Shown: positions 11,649 through 21,813 of the stretch, piece by piece
How positions within the stretch are numbered: position 1 is the first letter of the stretch
How the letters are laid out: each line of letters begins with the position of its first letter
Assembly: GCA_022539475.1 (NCBI GenBank)
Contig: VCMS01000017.1
Coordinates: 1-64,000 of the forward strand
Origin: Gracilaria domingensis
Taxonomy: Eukaryota; Rhodophyta; Florideophyceae; Gracilariales; Gracilariaceae
Direction: 5' to 3'
Length of the DNA stretch: 64,000 bases
The notes under the pieces: generated by a model
Seen by the model: only the letters and a program-made list of their open reading frames with translations
What the model was told of the DNA's origin: nothing
Databases searched by the model: none
Position numbers and translations under genes: made by a program

Positions 11649-12453
11649 TCAAGACTGTTGGTGTGCGAATTCCCAAAACATCTTTTGGACCCATGTAATG
11701 TCCTTTGCGCCTGTAGACAGAGCTACGTACTCCGCTTCTGCAGGCGAGAGAGCAATGACGGTTTGACGCTTAGATTTCCACATGATTGGTGCGTCGTTGA
11801 CGACGGTTACGTACCCAGTAGTAGACTTGCGAGTCTCTATACATCCCCCCAATCGACGTCAGCGTACGCACGAAGTGATGCGGGAGCGATCGAAATGTTG
11901 GCGCGGTAGTGGAGTCCATAGTCCAATGTACCAGCCACGTACTGGAAGAGGCGCATTAACAGGGCGAAGTGGCGCTCGCAAGGATTATGCAGATGCTTCG
12001 AAAGAGCCGAAACCGGGAAAGAGAGATCCGGCCTTGTAGATACAGCCATGTAGAGAAGGCCACCAATTCCAGCCCTATAGTTAGCGTGATCCGTTGTAGA
12101 GAGTACCTGCTCGTCCTCACTTGCCGGACACAAGTTCGCTACGGCCGGGAAAGGGGACTGCACGGTGTTGCACTGTTCCATGCCAAACGTTTTCAATAGT
12201 TGTACGGCATACCCGTACTGGGTCACCTTGATTCCGAGTGGTGAGCGTTGGATGCTCCAACCAATGAACGACTTCAGCTCACCATAAATTTTCACATCGA
12301 AGGTCGCGGCGAGTCGTTCCTTGAAGTATGTCAGAAGGTTCATGCTGCTGGCAGCGAAGGCGCAGTCGTCAACGATTACTGCGACTATAATAAAACGTTC
12401 TTCCTCACGGTACATGAAGACTCGTGAGTCGAGAGCCGATGTCACGAATTCCC
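11649..12453 (-). pseudogene. copia RT C-terminus and RNase H
   Basis: The C-terminal part of a copia RT (VAVIVDDCAFAAS palm region, then SFIGWSIQR and TQYGYAVQLLKTFGM) is followed by RNase H (ADVDWGDV, STTGYVTVVNDAPIMWKSKRQ, SPAEAEYVALS). The frame resumes at 24760 on the other side of element 2. That the two halves belong together is shown by the TTCCC duplicated on both sides of the insertion. Confidence 0.9.
12449..12453. repeat. target site duplication TTCCC, left copy
   Basis: TTCCC directly before the first LTR of element 2 is repeated directly after its second LTR (24755-24759). A 5-bp duplication is normal for Ty3/gypsy integration. Confidence 0.9.
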
Positions 12454-13267
12454 TGTAGTGCAACGCGATTGCGGGACTCCTTCGCTGATGCGATTCATAA
12501 CATGCACGGCGATGCCGGGAGGTGGTGGCACACAGTATGAGTAACTGGTGAGATCAGCCCATTCTTGGGTATACTTAATATTAGAATTAGTGTTATGAGG
12601 CGCACGGCTTAGCCGGTGAGTCACACACGTGTGGGAAGTTTGCACCCATTAGTTGGGGTATTTTAGATGTTTATTCTAGATATTTTCGCTACAACGCTTG
12701 ACAGTGGGTTGGCACTCTACACTACTTAGTAGGTTGAGCTGCACCCATTGTCGGGGAAGTAAACGGAACAACCGAGTGTTCGGCTCTGATGTTTCACCCT
12801 TGGTGACCGATATCCTCCTCCTGGAGAGTCGACACCTTGTGCAGGGTTCATCATCCGCCTCGCGGCATCATTAACACCACTACCGCTTTCGCGTGTTTAC
12901 TTTGTGTGTGTTTTCTTTATTTTGTCCCTGTTATACAGGTAGCACTACTTGGTGTACCGGTGCATACCGTTCGTGGCTCGCACACTCGCGTGGGCTACTA
13001 CCGCTCTCGCGTGTCATCGCCACACTCGTGGGTACCGCGTGCTACGCACGTGACGCTACTGCCGACTTGTGTCGTGTGTTCTCTACCGCTGGACGCTTCT
13101 TCTTCGCCGCTTCGCTCCCTCCATTACTTGGGAAGGGTCGACCCCGGTCTTACACCCGGCATTGCCGTGTCGTACCTGTGGGAGCGCTCTACTGCTGTGC
13201 TCGCCTCTTGAGAGAGGGTCTGAACCGCCTTTGCGTGTCTTTCCCCATCGCTGGGTTTTGCACAACA
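12454..13267 (+). repeat. 5' LTR of element 2
   Basis: An 814-bp LTR running from TGTAGTGCAACGCGATT to GGGTTTTGCACAACA, with TGT...ACA inverted ends. It is almost identical to 23939-24754. It contains CTGTTATACAGGT near 12930, a motif also kept in the LTR of copy B. Confidence 0.95.
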
Positions 13268-13269
13268 AT

Positions 13270-13281
13270 TGGTCTCCCGAC
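13270..13281 (+). other. candidate primer-binding site of element 2
   Basis: TGGTCTCCCGAC lies two bases after the LTR end and is identical to the sites in fossils A and B. The complementary tRNA 3' end would read GTCGGGAGACCA. From memory, that resembles the acceptor end of yeast-type tRNA-Tyr. Confidence 0.6.
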
Positions 13282-13855
13282 TAGAAGTCGCGTTGATCCA
13301 GCAAGTTGGTTTTCTGATCAATTTCCGGTTTGCCGGTTCGTATCTGGTCGTGGAGATACACTACACAGTTTCTACTGGAAGGCTTTGCCGACAGACGTCG
13401 TGTTGGTACTGCTTTCCTCATTTTGGGTTGTTGTTTGGACACGGTTTACTACCGGTGGCACTACCTATTTCCGTAGTGTGTGATTCCCGTCGGTACGGTT
13501 GTTGTCACCCCGTTTGGGTTGTCTACCGTTCCCAGCAATCTGGTCGAGTCAGCCCTAATTCCGTATACGGCTGTTCCCGTTGGTACGGTTGGTTCGTCCG
13601 ATTTGTCGGTTATCGTCACTCGTGTGAGGACGCTACACTCATTCGAGGTTAATTTGTTGGTTTGCTTTCCTGTTCCCAGTTTTCTGGTTGTTTCTCGTCG
13701 TGGACGATGGTGTCGGGCAAGCGCTCGAGCCCTACGAAGTCTCGCTCCGTTGGCTCTGGCTTGCCCCCACGTCTGCGGTCTGTTCCTGAACCCCTACAGG
13801 GTGATGGAAAGAAACCCGGAAACCGGAAACAGCCGACAAGTCGTCTGACGCCCCA

Positions 13856-15790
13856 GTGGCTGGGCCCTCATCTGCTCCTTTGGAGGGTCTTATACCCGCT
13901 GTCGCGGCGAAGGATGCGCTCGTAAACGAGTTGGAGACTCAAGTTCGTGTGCTTGAGGCTCAGACTGCTGTCATGAGGAGTTCTCATGAAGCACTCGTTT
14001 CCGAGGTCGACACACTTCGTTTGAAGGTTGACGCAGCCCTCAACGGAGGTGTATCAGATGATCTACGTATTTTACGGAAGGATGTTAATGCCCTCTTGGA
14101 GGTTCTTCAAGGATATCCCGGTTTCACCGAGGAGGTTAACACGAAGTTCATTCGGATCCTTGGCCGTCTTGAGACGTTAGAGGCCACCATCCGTGAGGAT
14201 GACGGCCCTGCTGCCGCCTCTGCGGGAGTGTCTCGTGGTACACGTGACCGGAAGTCCGGGAAGAGTCGCTCTAAGAAGAGGAATGTCGACGAGTATGACT
14301 CGGATTCGTCACAGTCTTCTGGTATTTCAAACCGCTCGGCGGGTTCCTTATCATCGAGCTCGTCAAGTGACGGTGAACGTCGCGCTCGTTCTACGCGTTC
14401 GCGGAGTTCTACGTCCACCTATGGTGTTGTTGGTACCCGGAAACGGGGGCGAAAGCACTCAGGTTTGAGGGAACTGGAGCCGACGAATCCCTTGTTCAAA
14501 AGGTTGTTATCTTACCGGTATTACCGTTTGGAAGATTCAAGTCTGAACCGGACGCCCCGTGGCACGGGTAAGGTGAAGGACTGCATCAAACGCATGTCCT
14601 TAACCTTTCGCAACCAGTTGTTCACTGGGGAGGATCCCATTCTGGTGCTTGACTTTCTTTCACGCTTTGTAGCGGAAGCTGACATCCTCGGCATGAGTGA
14701 GGGGCAAGCTTATGTTGCCTTACCGTATTTTCTACGTGGACTCGCTGAAGATCAGTATAACTCTGTAAGAGGTTCATCTCGCGCCTCTGAAGGAGGGGTC
14801 ACCTGCTGGCCCGAAGCAGTGCAGTACTTGTTGCGCTCTTATGCGACAAATACCTCTATCGAGGAAGCAATCACCGCGTTGCGGGAGACGAAACAACGCC
14901 CGAAGGAGTCGGAAACCGAGTACTCGGTACGCCTGAATAAGGCATTCCACCGTTGTGGCAATGTTTACTCCTCAAACGAGCGCTGTACGCTGTTTATCAA
15001 CGGATTGAATCCGGCTATTCGCACTCTGGTTGCCCAGCGACGGGAAGACCGGAAGAAGACTACCTATCTGGAGTTAGTGCAGTACGCGAAGGCGGAGGGA
15101 GACGCCTTGCGCGCACGCACCGGATACCGGGTTTCAACCAAGGCGTTGCACCTCGAAGGAGGGTCGTCATCGGCTTCACTGCTACCGCAGGACTTTTCTG
15201 GCCACGATGTGGATAACTTACATCTCGCACAGGTGGACCTGGATTCAATTCCGACTACGGAGTTGCCTTCTACTTCAGAAGCCTCGTCGAAGACGGAAGA
15301 TGCGCTGCTTTACGCAGACCGTCCACGCGTTCGCGGTCCTCAAGTACCCTATTCAGGGAGTCGTTACCAGCGACCTGGTTGGGTAGACCCGCGAACGGTG
15401 AAGTTCCAAGACCCACGGAGTTCCGGAAGACCACCCCTGATCTGTTTCACGTGTTACAACCACGGTCATGCAGCTCCGAACTGCAACCTCTCGATGAGGG
15501 AAATGCCCACGGTTGTGGCGAATTTTGAAGCGCTGACCCCCGCCGAACAGGCGTCAGTGCCGGTAACCGCATATCTGCGTGCGAAGGCTGAGTACCCCCG
15601 TAGGGTGTCTGCTGCAGAATTGGCTGCGTTACTGCACTCTGGTTCGACCCAGGTCAATGTTTCACCGGCTCAAGCCGTGGCGGCAACCGCTGTTGCGGGT
15701 AGTTCTGTCGCTGTTCCACAGGAATCTGTGAAGATGCCTGCTGCACAGGACGCCGTTCCCGTTAGAACGGATGGAACTCAGTTAAACTGA
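13856..15790 (+). CDS. gag: Gag of gypsy element 2
   Basis: An open frame of about 640 residues. Residues of about 20-60 and 80-120 look like coiled coil. A Ser/Arg-rich basic stretch follows (about 125-200), then a capsid-like region (ELEPTNPLFKRLLSYRYYRLED through RTTYLELVQYAKAEGD-type sequence, about 205-420). A CCHC zinc knuckle, CFTCYNHGHAAPNC, lies near residue 535. Gag packages the RNA and builds the intracellular particle. The true start lies upstream of the first codon given here and is uncertain; the homologous gag in copy B starts with MSSRRRSG close to its LTR. Pol follows in another frame after about 110 bp, so a frameshift or similar recoding, as known in gypsy elements, would be needed for Gag-Pol. 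Confidence 0.9.
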   Translation: MAGPSSAPLEGLIPAVAAKDALVNELETQVRVLEAQTAVMRSSHEALVSEVDTLRLKVDAALNGGVSDDLRILRKDVNALLEVLQGYPGFTEEVNTKFIRILGRLETLEATIREDDGPAAASAGVSRGTRDRKSGKSRSKKRNVDEYDSDSSQSSGISNRSAGSLSSSSSSDGERRARSTRSRSSTSTYGVVGTRKRGRKHSGLRELEPTNPLFKRLLSYRYYRLEDSSLNRTPRGTGKVKDCIKRMSLTFRNQLFTGEDPILVLDFLSRFVAEADILGMSEGQAYVALPYFLRGLAEDQYNSVRGSSRASEGGVTCWPEAVQYLLRSYATNTSIEEAITALRETKQRPKESETEYSVRLNKAFHRCGNVYSSNERCTLFINGLNPAIRTLVAQRREDRKKTTYLELVQYAKAEGDALRARTGYRVSTKALHLEGGSSSASLLPQDFSGHDVDNLHLAQVDLDSIPTTELPSTSEASSKTEDALLYADRPRVRGPQVPYSGSRYQRPGWVDPRTVKFQDPRSSGRPPLICFTCYNHGHAAPNCNLSMREMPTVVANFEALTPAEQASVPVTAYLRAKAEYPRRVSAAELAALLHSGSTQVNVSPAQAVAATAVAGSSVAVPQESVKMPAAQDAVPVRTDGTQLN

Positions 15791-15900
15791 GTACGGGAGT
15801 CTCCAATGGAGAGGCGCCCGAGTCGAGGTCTACGGCGCCCGAGGCGTCACCGCCTCGCTCCCAGGTCAAAATCCTTTCGAGGAAACAGACCGTCTTAGAC

Positions 15901-18900
15901 GTGGACTCTACCACCATCGGTGTGTTACGTCGCCCGTGGATACGGTTCAGGAACAACCGGATCCCGGATCGAGTCATGGTGCTGGCCAAGCGAAACTACA
16001 AGATATTTGCTGACCTTGGCCTATCCACCCAGTATATGGTGCGTCATCTCTCTGTCTTAGATACAGGTGCTGGCCCCAACTTCATTGTTGAGTCGTTACT
16101 ACCGCCGGAAGTCCGTTGTCGAATCCGCTCTGGACCCGTCATGGACGTGGCAGATGCTAACAATAACCCGTTACAAACGGCTGGAATGGTTTCACTGATT
16201 GTCAGGATTGGTAACTGCATCGAGCAGGTAGAACTCATCGTCTGCAAGACGCTCGCTGCCCCTGTCATTCTAGGGTGTGACTTCTGCGACAGATATGTCG
16301 AAGCCATACGACCGCGTGCGCGTGAAGTGGAAATGGAAGATGGTTCGGTTGTACCGATTGTTCGTCGCTCATTACGCCGAGCGTCAGCTAAGCTGGTACC
16401 ACTACCCGCTCCTCTACAGGATTCCTCACCTCCGAAGGAGTCGCCGAAGCTCCGCGTAGCGCGTGCAATTTCTATTCCGCCAGAATCCCAGGTTTGGGTT
16501 GATGTTACTGCCGCACCGCGTGGTTTGCGGGTTGTTCAACCATTGAACTCGTTATACGAGAAGTATCAGGTCGCGTTGGCGAACGGAGTTGTTCAAATCA
16601 ACAGCGAAAACCCCTTTCGGGTTATGTTGGCCAACTTTGGCAAGAAGCCCCAGTATCTGGTGAAGAACCAAGTAATTGGTACTGTCTTACCGCACCCTAC
16701 GGCGCTTATCCCTACAAAGGTGACTGCCGCCGAGATGCTCGGGCTTGCTGAAGAACGCACTGGGGTGCTTCACCCTAAGGAGGGGGAGGGAGAATCGTCG
16801 CGCTCGTCTGCGTCGGACCCGTCCCAGACGGTTGAACACACGAATGACTCGGAAGCTAGGACCGTTCCTACGAGTTATGACAAGATTGACCCTATCAAGG
16901 AGTTAGAAGAATTGAATCTCGGTCATGTACCGGTTTCACACCGTGAGAAGTTGCGCAACATGTTGCGAGAGTTTACACCAATGTGGGATGGTTCCCTCGG
17001 AGAGGTTTCAACTACGGAACACCGGATTGACCTCCTGCCGGAGACCAAGCCGATTGCTCAGCACCCTTACAGGGCAGGCCCGAAAGCACGGGAAGAGGAA
17101 GAGTTTCAGATCAACAAAATGCTCCGCGCTGGCGTGATAGAACCGGCTCAGTCGCCGTGGGCATCTCCAGTTGTACTGGCTCCGAAACCCGATGGGTCCT
17201 GGCGCTTTTGTATCGACTATCGTCGCTTGAACGATGTCACCGTCAAAGACGTGTACCCCATACCTCGTATGGACGAGTATATCGACTCGCTTGGCGATGC
17301 TACTGTGTTCTCCACTTTGGATGCAAACTGGGGTTACTGGCAAGTACCAGTTAGACCGGAAGACCGTGACAAGACCGCGTTTACCTGTCATTCAGGACTA
17401 TACCGCTTTAAGCGTATGCCGTTCGGGCTAACGAACGCCCCCGCTACGTTTCAGCGTGCTCTGGACATTTTGTTAGCTCGCTTCAAATGGCGGAGTTGCT
17501 TGGTATACCTCGATGACATCATCGTGTTTTCCAACAGTTTGGACGATCACCTCGAACATGTTCGAGAGATAATGACCGCTTTGCGGGATGCTGGAATTAC
17601 TCTCAAATTGAGGAAGTGTGAGTTTTTCACTGACTCAGTGAAGTATCTGGGCCATGTCATACGTCCAGGACGGTTACTGATCGAGGAAGCTCGCGTGAAG
17701 TCCCTCAAAGAGGCGAAGCACCCCACTACACAGACAGAGCTACGCTCCTTTCTGGGGCTATGCAACGTTTATAGACGGTTCATTTCTCGCTTCGCAAAGA
17801 TCGCGGGACCGCTCAACGAACTCCTGAAGAAGGGACAACCGCCCAAATTGGGACCACTTACCCCCACGCAAGTGGAGGCCTTCAACTCTCTTAAAGAGGC
17901 TGTTACCACGGCACCCGTGTTAGCGTTACCAAAGAACGGGTTGCCGTACACCGTGGATACGGATTCGAGCGATTACCAAATTGGCTGCGCTCTCTTTCAG
18001 ACTACACCCGAAGGGGAACGCAAACCAATTGGCTATTGGTCTCGTACACTCAACGTGCACGAGCGCAATTACTCGGTATCCGAGAAGGAGTGTCTCGCCA
18101 TGGTATGGGCTTTGCAGACTCTACGACCATATCTTATGGGTGTGCACTTTACCGTCAATACGGATCATTCCGCCTTGCGTTGGTTAATGTCAGTCACGGA
18201 GCCTTCCGGACGCTTAATGCGTTGGCGTCTTCGGCTTGCCGAGTTTGACTACGAGGTCACCTATAAGAAGGGTTGTTTAAACGCGCAAGCGGATGCTCTT
18301 TCACGTCTAGGAACGGAAGGTGAAGCCTTACCCGTCGATGACGAGGATGAAGATATCCCCTGTTTCCTCATGGAGGAGGGTTATGAAGACTACGACATCG
18401 TGTCGGACGATATCTGTGATGATTTGCTCGTCGCAGACCGTGAAGACCCGGAATCCGGTACATTCGTCCCCATTACTCCAGAAGAGCTGGTGCGGGAACA
18501 GCAATCTGACCCGTTCTGTACGAGGATACGCTCCCAAATTAATGGTGGTGCTAACATCCCGTTCGGGGTCAACACACAAGGTTACCTCGTCAGAGTGGTT
18601 CGTTCTGCCCCACAGATTGTGGTTCCTCACTCCTTACAAACAAGGGTATTGCATCTCTCGCATCACTCGCGGATGGCTTCCCATCCGGGTGCTAAGCGGT
18701 TATACACGACACTGCGTCGGGATTTCTACTGGCCCGCGTTAGCGTTGGACTGCTACACCACCGTGAAGGCGTGTACACATTGTGCTCGCGAGCGAGTTAA
18801 ACAGCGTCGCCATGCGAAGAAACTAACTCTTTTCCCCGCAAGGGCGCCGTTGGAGTTTATTGCCATCGATATACTCGGTGAGTTCTTGCGTACTTCCCGA

Positions 18901-21321
18901 GGAAATCGGTTCTTACTCGTTATTACGGATAGATTCAGTAAGCTAGTCCGGACAGTTCCGTTGAAGTCGATTACAGCACGCAGTGTTGCGGAGGCATTCG
19001 TTCGCCATTGGGTTATGGTCTACGGTCCCCCGGTCAATCTCCTCTCAGATAATGGTCCGCAGTTTACTGCACGTTTCTTCCAGGATGTCTGTCGGATACT
19101 CGACGTGAAGAATCTCTTCACGACGACGTATCATCCCCAATGCAATGGGCAAGTCGAACGGTTTAACCGGACAATGCTCTCCGCGTTGCGGGCTTATACA
19201 GTTGAACACCCGAAAACTTGGGATCTCTACACGGATACCGTGACGTATGCGTATAATACGCAAGTTCACAGAGTAACTGGTTTATCGCCCTTTGAGCTCG
19301 TGCTCTCACGGACACCACCGCCAGTTGCGGTTGAACCATCAGCAAAGCTGGATACGTCACCGTCAATACGGGATCACTACTTGCAATGGAAGCAGTGGTT
19401 ATCCGCAATGGTACCTGTCGCCAGGTCGTCAATGGCGAAAGCACAACACGCTTACAAGCGGAACTTTGATGCCCGGGTACGGAGACCACTACCGCCACTG
19501 AAAGTGGGAAACCTCGCCTTTGTCAGGAAGGAGTACTACAACCCTGAAAAGGAGCGGCGCCACAAGCTTTCACCCATCGCTGATGGTCCGTACCGCGTTG
19601 TCAGCGTGAACAAGGACACTGTCGTACTGGAAGTTGGTGACGCTCATGAGCGTTTCTCCCGCGATCGCGTGGTAAGAGGTCCAACCGTTCACACGGAAGT
19701 ACTTTCGGACACACAGCAGGAAGCTGGACAGACAGAGAACCGAGGAACCTCGTCGCAGAACACTACACCCACTGTGGGGCTCCGTCACCCAACACGGGGT
19801 CTCGCAGATGTACCGATTATATCGTCGCAAGCCGAGGTATCGGAACATACACCGCTGGTGAAATCGCGTTTCACAGCGTCTGTTACACCGTCAACTGACG
19901 TGATGACTGCTCCCCATAACGCTCCACCTAAGGAGGGGGAGGGGAATTCACGCGTTGTCGCGGAGAGTGAGTCACCGGTGTCGCTACCGTCGCAGCACCG
20001 TGATTCACGGGAAAGTAATGAAGCAGAGGCAGAGTCGCCTCAGGACACCGTCGAAGACGTAGTTGCTACGGACACCACTGTCAGTGGGAAGGATCACCCG
20101 CTGTCGCGTGTTGAAGTCGCGAAGGACGCGCCGCAGTCGGCCGCTGTCGCGCAGAACTCTGCGGAGGATACACAACCTTCCACGAAGGATCGCGACCTTC
20201 AGGAAGGACACCGCACGCAACGAACGGACTCAAGGTTGTCCCAGGATACTGGTATTGCTCACCCATCTGGGGAATTGTCACAGGAACACGCGCCCATCGT
20301 CGCACGGACGCAGGACGCGGAGCATGCTCTCGTTCGCGAAGTTTCCACGGCAAGGCCGGAAGTTGATCAAGAACACCCGACTTCTCGGCAGAGCAAGGCT
20401 ACAGCGAAGCTGGATACTGTATCACGGAGTATTCCGGACGCGCAGTCGCCGCATTCCGCCGCTGACGACCGCCGCAAACCGCCTTCGCAGGCGCGCTGTA
20501 GGGTAGTCACGGCAGATCCCGGTATCGTTGACACTGCAGAGCAGAAAGAAGAGAAGACGCTCGCTGAAGCGAAGATCAAGCACCCCGGTTTGGGTAATGG
20601 TAGTGCACCGTTGCACCCAGCCGTGGGGAAGTCGCAAGTCGCACGTCATGACGTTTCGCTAAGTCATGACGGCGCACCGCTCGTTGGAGATACGGATTAC
20701 AGCCCTGATTTAGGGAAAACGCACACTGCAGCTGCAGGAGCGCTTGCGCACCACAAATCTTGGGGTGCGCAGCGCGCGCCACACAATGGGCCAATCACAG
20801 CTCGTGGCAGCGCTGCCACCACGAACCGTCGCGCGCCGTCACGTGAACCGGCACGTGCCGTGGTGAACAATCCGCCTCCGCGTTCGCCTTCACCGTCAGG
20901 ACGGGAACTACCGCATGAACTAGCCGTTCGCGGACCCGCCGAAGCGGCGAAGCTGCTTGAGAAGACCCGGATTCCGGAAGCGACCACTCAGCGGAGGACA
21001 CACTTACCGCCGAAGGCGTCAGGAGAAACTCACAGCACCGCTGGTGACTATGTAACGGCACCGCCGCGGCACGCTGACGACCCTTCGCAGGAAGAGCTCG
21101 AGCGGGGAGTTTACTCGAAAGAGTTCGTTGTCGACCACATAGTGGGGCACAGTTGGAACCCGAAGGGGTATGTTCAGTACCAGGTACGCTGGTATGGCTA
21201 TCCGCCGTCGCGGGACTCGGACGAACCCGTGGAGCACCTACCCCGATCGAAGATCGTGCAGTACCACCGTCGTACTAACACGGCGTTGCCGGCTAATCTA
21301 CATCAAGCGATGGTCGGTTAA
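15901..21321 (+). CDS. pol: Pol polyprotein of gypsy element 2 (chromovirus)
   Basis: An open frame of about 1806 residues. In order it carries the protease (LDTGAGPNF, about residue 54); RT with the FCIDYRRLND region and palm motif YLDDIIVF (about 536); RNase H (DTDSSDYQIG, about 685); integrase with the HHCC zinc finger (from about 918); DDE core FIAIDILGEF, SDNGPQFTARF (about 1050) and VERFNR (about 1085); and the GPY module (SPIADGPYRVVS). Then comes a Ser/Pro/Glu-rich linker of roughly 400 residues that is unusually long. The C-terminal chromodomain (YVQYQVRWYGYPP, about 1735-1797) is a type known to steer integration to marked chromatin. The frame differs from gag. The first codon is not an ATG, as expected for a frame reached by recoding from gag. 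Confidence 0.95.
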   Translation: MDSTTIGVLRRPWIRFRNNRIPDRVMVLAKRNYKIFADLGLSTQYMVRHLSVLDTGAGPNFIVESLLPPEVRCRIRSGPVMDVADANNNPLQTAGMVSLIVRIGNCIEQVELIVCKTLAAPVILGCDFCDRYVEAIRPRAREVEMEDGSVVPIVRRSLRRASAKLVPLPAPLQDSSPPKESPKLRVARAISIPPESQVWVDVTAAPRGLRVVQPLNSLYEKYQVALANGVVQINSENPFRVMLANFGKKPQYLVKNQVIGTVLPHPTALIPTKVTAAEMLGLAEERTGVLHPKEGEGESSRSSASDPSQTVEHTNDSEARTVPTSYDKIDPIKELEELNLGHVPVSHREKLRNMLREFTPMWDGSLGEVSTTEHRIDLLPETKPIAQHPYRAGPKAREEEEFQINKMLRAGVIEPAQSPWASPVVLAPKPDGSWRFCIDYRRLNDVTVKDVYPIPRMDEYIDSLGDATVFSTLDANWGYWQVPVRPEDRDKTAFTCHSGLYRFKRMPFGLTNAPATFQRALDILLARFKWRSCLVYLDDIIVFSNSLDDHLEHVREIMTALRDAGITLKLRKCEFFTDSVKYLGHVIRPGRLLIEEARVKSLKEAKHPTTQTELRSFLGLCNVYRRFISRFAKIAGPLNELLKKGQPPKLGPLTPTQVEAFNSLKEAVTTAPVLALPKNGLPYTVDTDSSDYQIGCALFQTTPEGERKPIGYWSRTLNVHERNYSVSEKECLAMVWALQTLRPYLMGVHFTVNTDHSALRWLMSVTEPSGRLMRWRLRLAEFDYEVTYKKGCLNAQADALSRLGTEGEALPVDDEDEDIPCFLMEEGYEDYDIVSDDICDDLLVADREDPESGTFVPITPEELVREQQSDPFCTRIRSQINGGANIPFGVNTQGYLVRVVRSAPQIVVPHSLQTRVLHLSHHSRMASHPGAKRLYTTLRRDFYWPALALDCYTTVKACTHCARERVKQRRHAKKLTLFPARAPLEFIAIDILGEFLRTSRGNRFLLVITDRFSKLVRTVPLKSITARSVAEAFVRHWVMVYGPPVNLLSDNGPQFTARFFQDVCRILDVKNLFTTTYHPQCNGQVERFNRTMLSALRAYTVEHPKTWDLYTDTVTYAYNTQVHRVTGLSPFELVLSRTPPPVAVEPSAKLDTSPSIRDHYLQWKQWLSAMVPVARSSMAKAQHAYKRNFDARVRRPLPPLKVGNLAFVRKEYYNPEKERRHKLSPIADGPYRVVSVNKDTVVLEVGDAHERFSRDRVVRGPTVHTEVLSDTQQEAGQTENRGTSSQNTTPTVGLRHPTRGLADVPIISSQAEVSEHTPLVKSRFTASVTPSTDVMTAPHNAPPKEGEGNSRVVAESESPVSLPSQHRDSRESNEAEAESPQDTVEDVVATDTTVSGKDHPLSRVEVAKDAPQSAAVAQNSAEDTQPSTKDRDLQEGHRTQRTDSRLSQDTGIAHPSGELSQEHAPIVARTQDAEHALVREVSTARPEVDQEHPTSRQSKATAKLDTVSRSIPDAQSPHSAADDRRKPPSQARCRVVTADPGIVDTAEQKEEKTLAEAKIKHPGLGNGSAPLHPAVGKSQVARHDVSLSHDGAPLVGDTDYSPDLGKTHTAAAGALAHHKSWGAQRAPHNGPITARGSAATTNRRAPSREPARAVVNNPPPRSPSPSGRELPHELAVRGPAEAAKLLEKTRIPEATTQRRTHLPPKASGETHSTAGDYVTAPPRHADDPSQEELERGVYSKEFVVDHIVGHSWNPKGYVQYQVRWYGYPPSRDSDEPVEHLPRSKIVQYHRRTNTALPANLHQAMVG

Positions 21322-21496
21322 CACACGTCGCTGGAGACGGAAGCTTATCGCGTACCGCGCACGAACGGTTCTACGAACCACAACACTCAATCGAGGAACG
21401 CTGCGACAACCTCCGGAGGAGTACGGTACCGCTACTCGCGTGGTGAGGAGACACTCTATTGAGAGGACAGTTGAAGTTCGAATAGTAACGCCCTCA

Positions 21497-21665
21497 GGAA
21501 GAGGAGAAGTTAAGAAGCACTCGCAAGAGGAAGAAGACTCTATGAAGAGGAAAAGGAAGCTCAGAAGAGAAGAAGCACTCGTAAGAGGAAGATGAACTCG
21601 TAAGAGGAAGAAGCACTCGTAAGAGGAAGATCACCCCGGAAGGGAGAAGTTAAGAAGTATACACC
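21497..21665 (+). repeat. purine-rich degenerate tandem repeat
   Basis: Degenerate units built on AAGAGGAAGAAGCACTCGT recur over about 170 bp. Nearly every pyrimidine on this strand lies in the ACTCGT part. The repeat lies between the 3' ends of pol (21321) and the opposite-strand frame (21814), where two convergent transcripts would meet. Confidence 0.7.
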
Positions 21666-21813
21666 TTGGAAGAAGGGAAGAAGTCTTGAGATCAAGAGAA
21701 GTTCACAGTTTACTGGTCAATGTTACTATGTTGTGGCTCGCTAGTCGAGCACACAACGGCCAAGTTATTGGGTATCAGCTAGGAACGACTCCCTAGAGGA
21801 GAAGCTGCACGAG

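Noticed and set aside
12837-13652. Open frames inside the LTR and leader of element 2 (and the copy near 24322)
   Set aside because: They lie within LTR/leader sequence and are duplicated with the LTR; no protein similarity.
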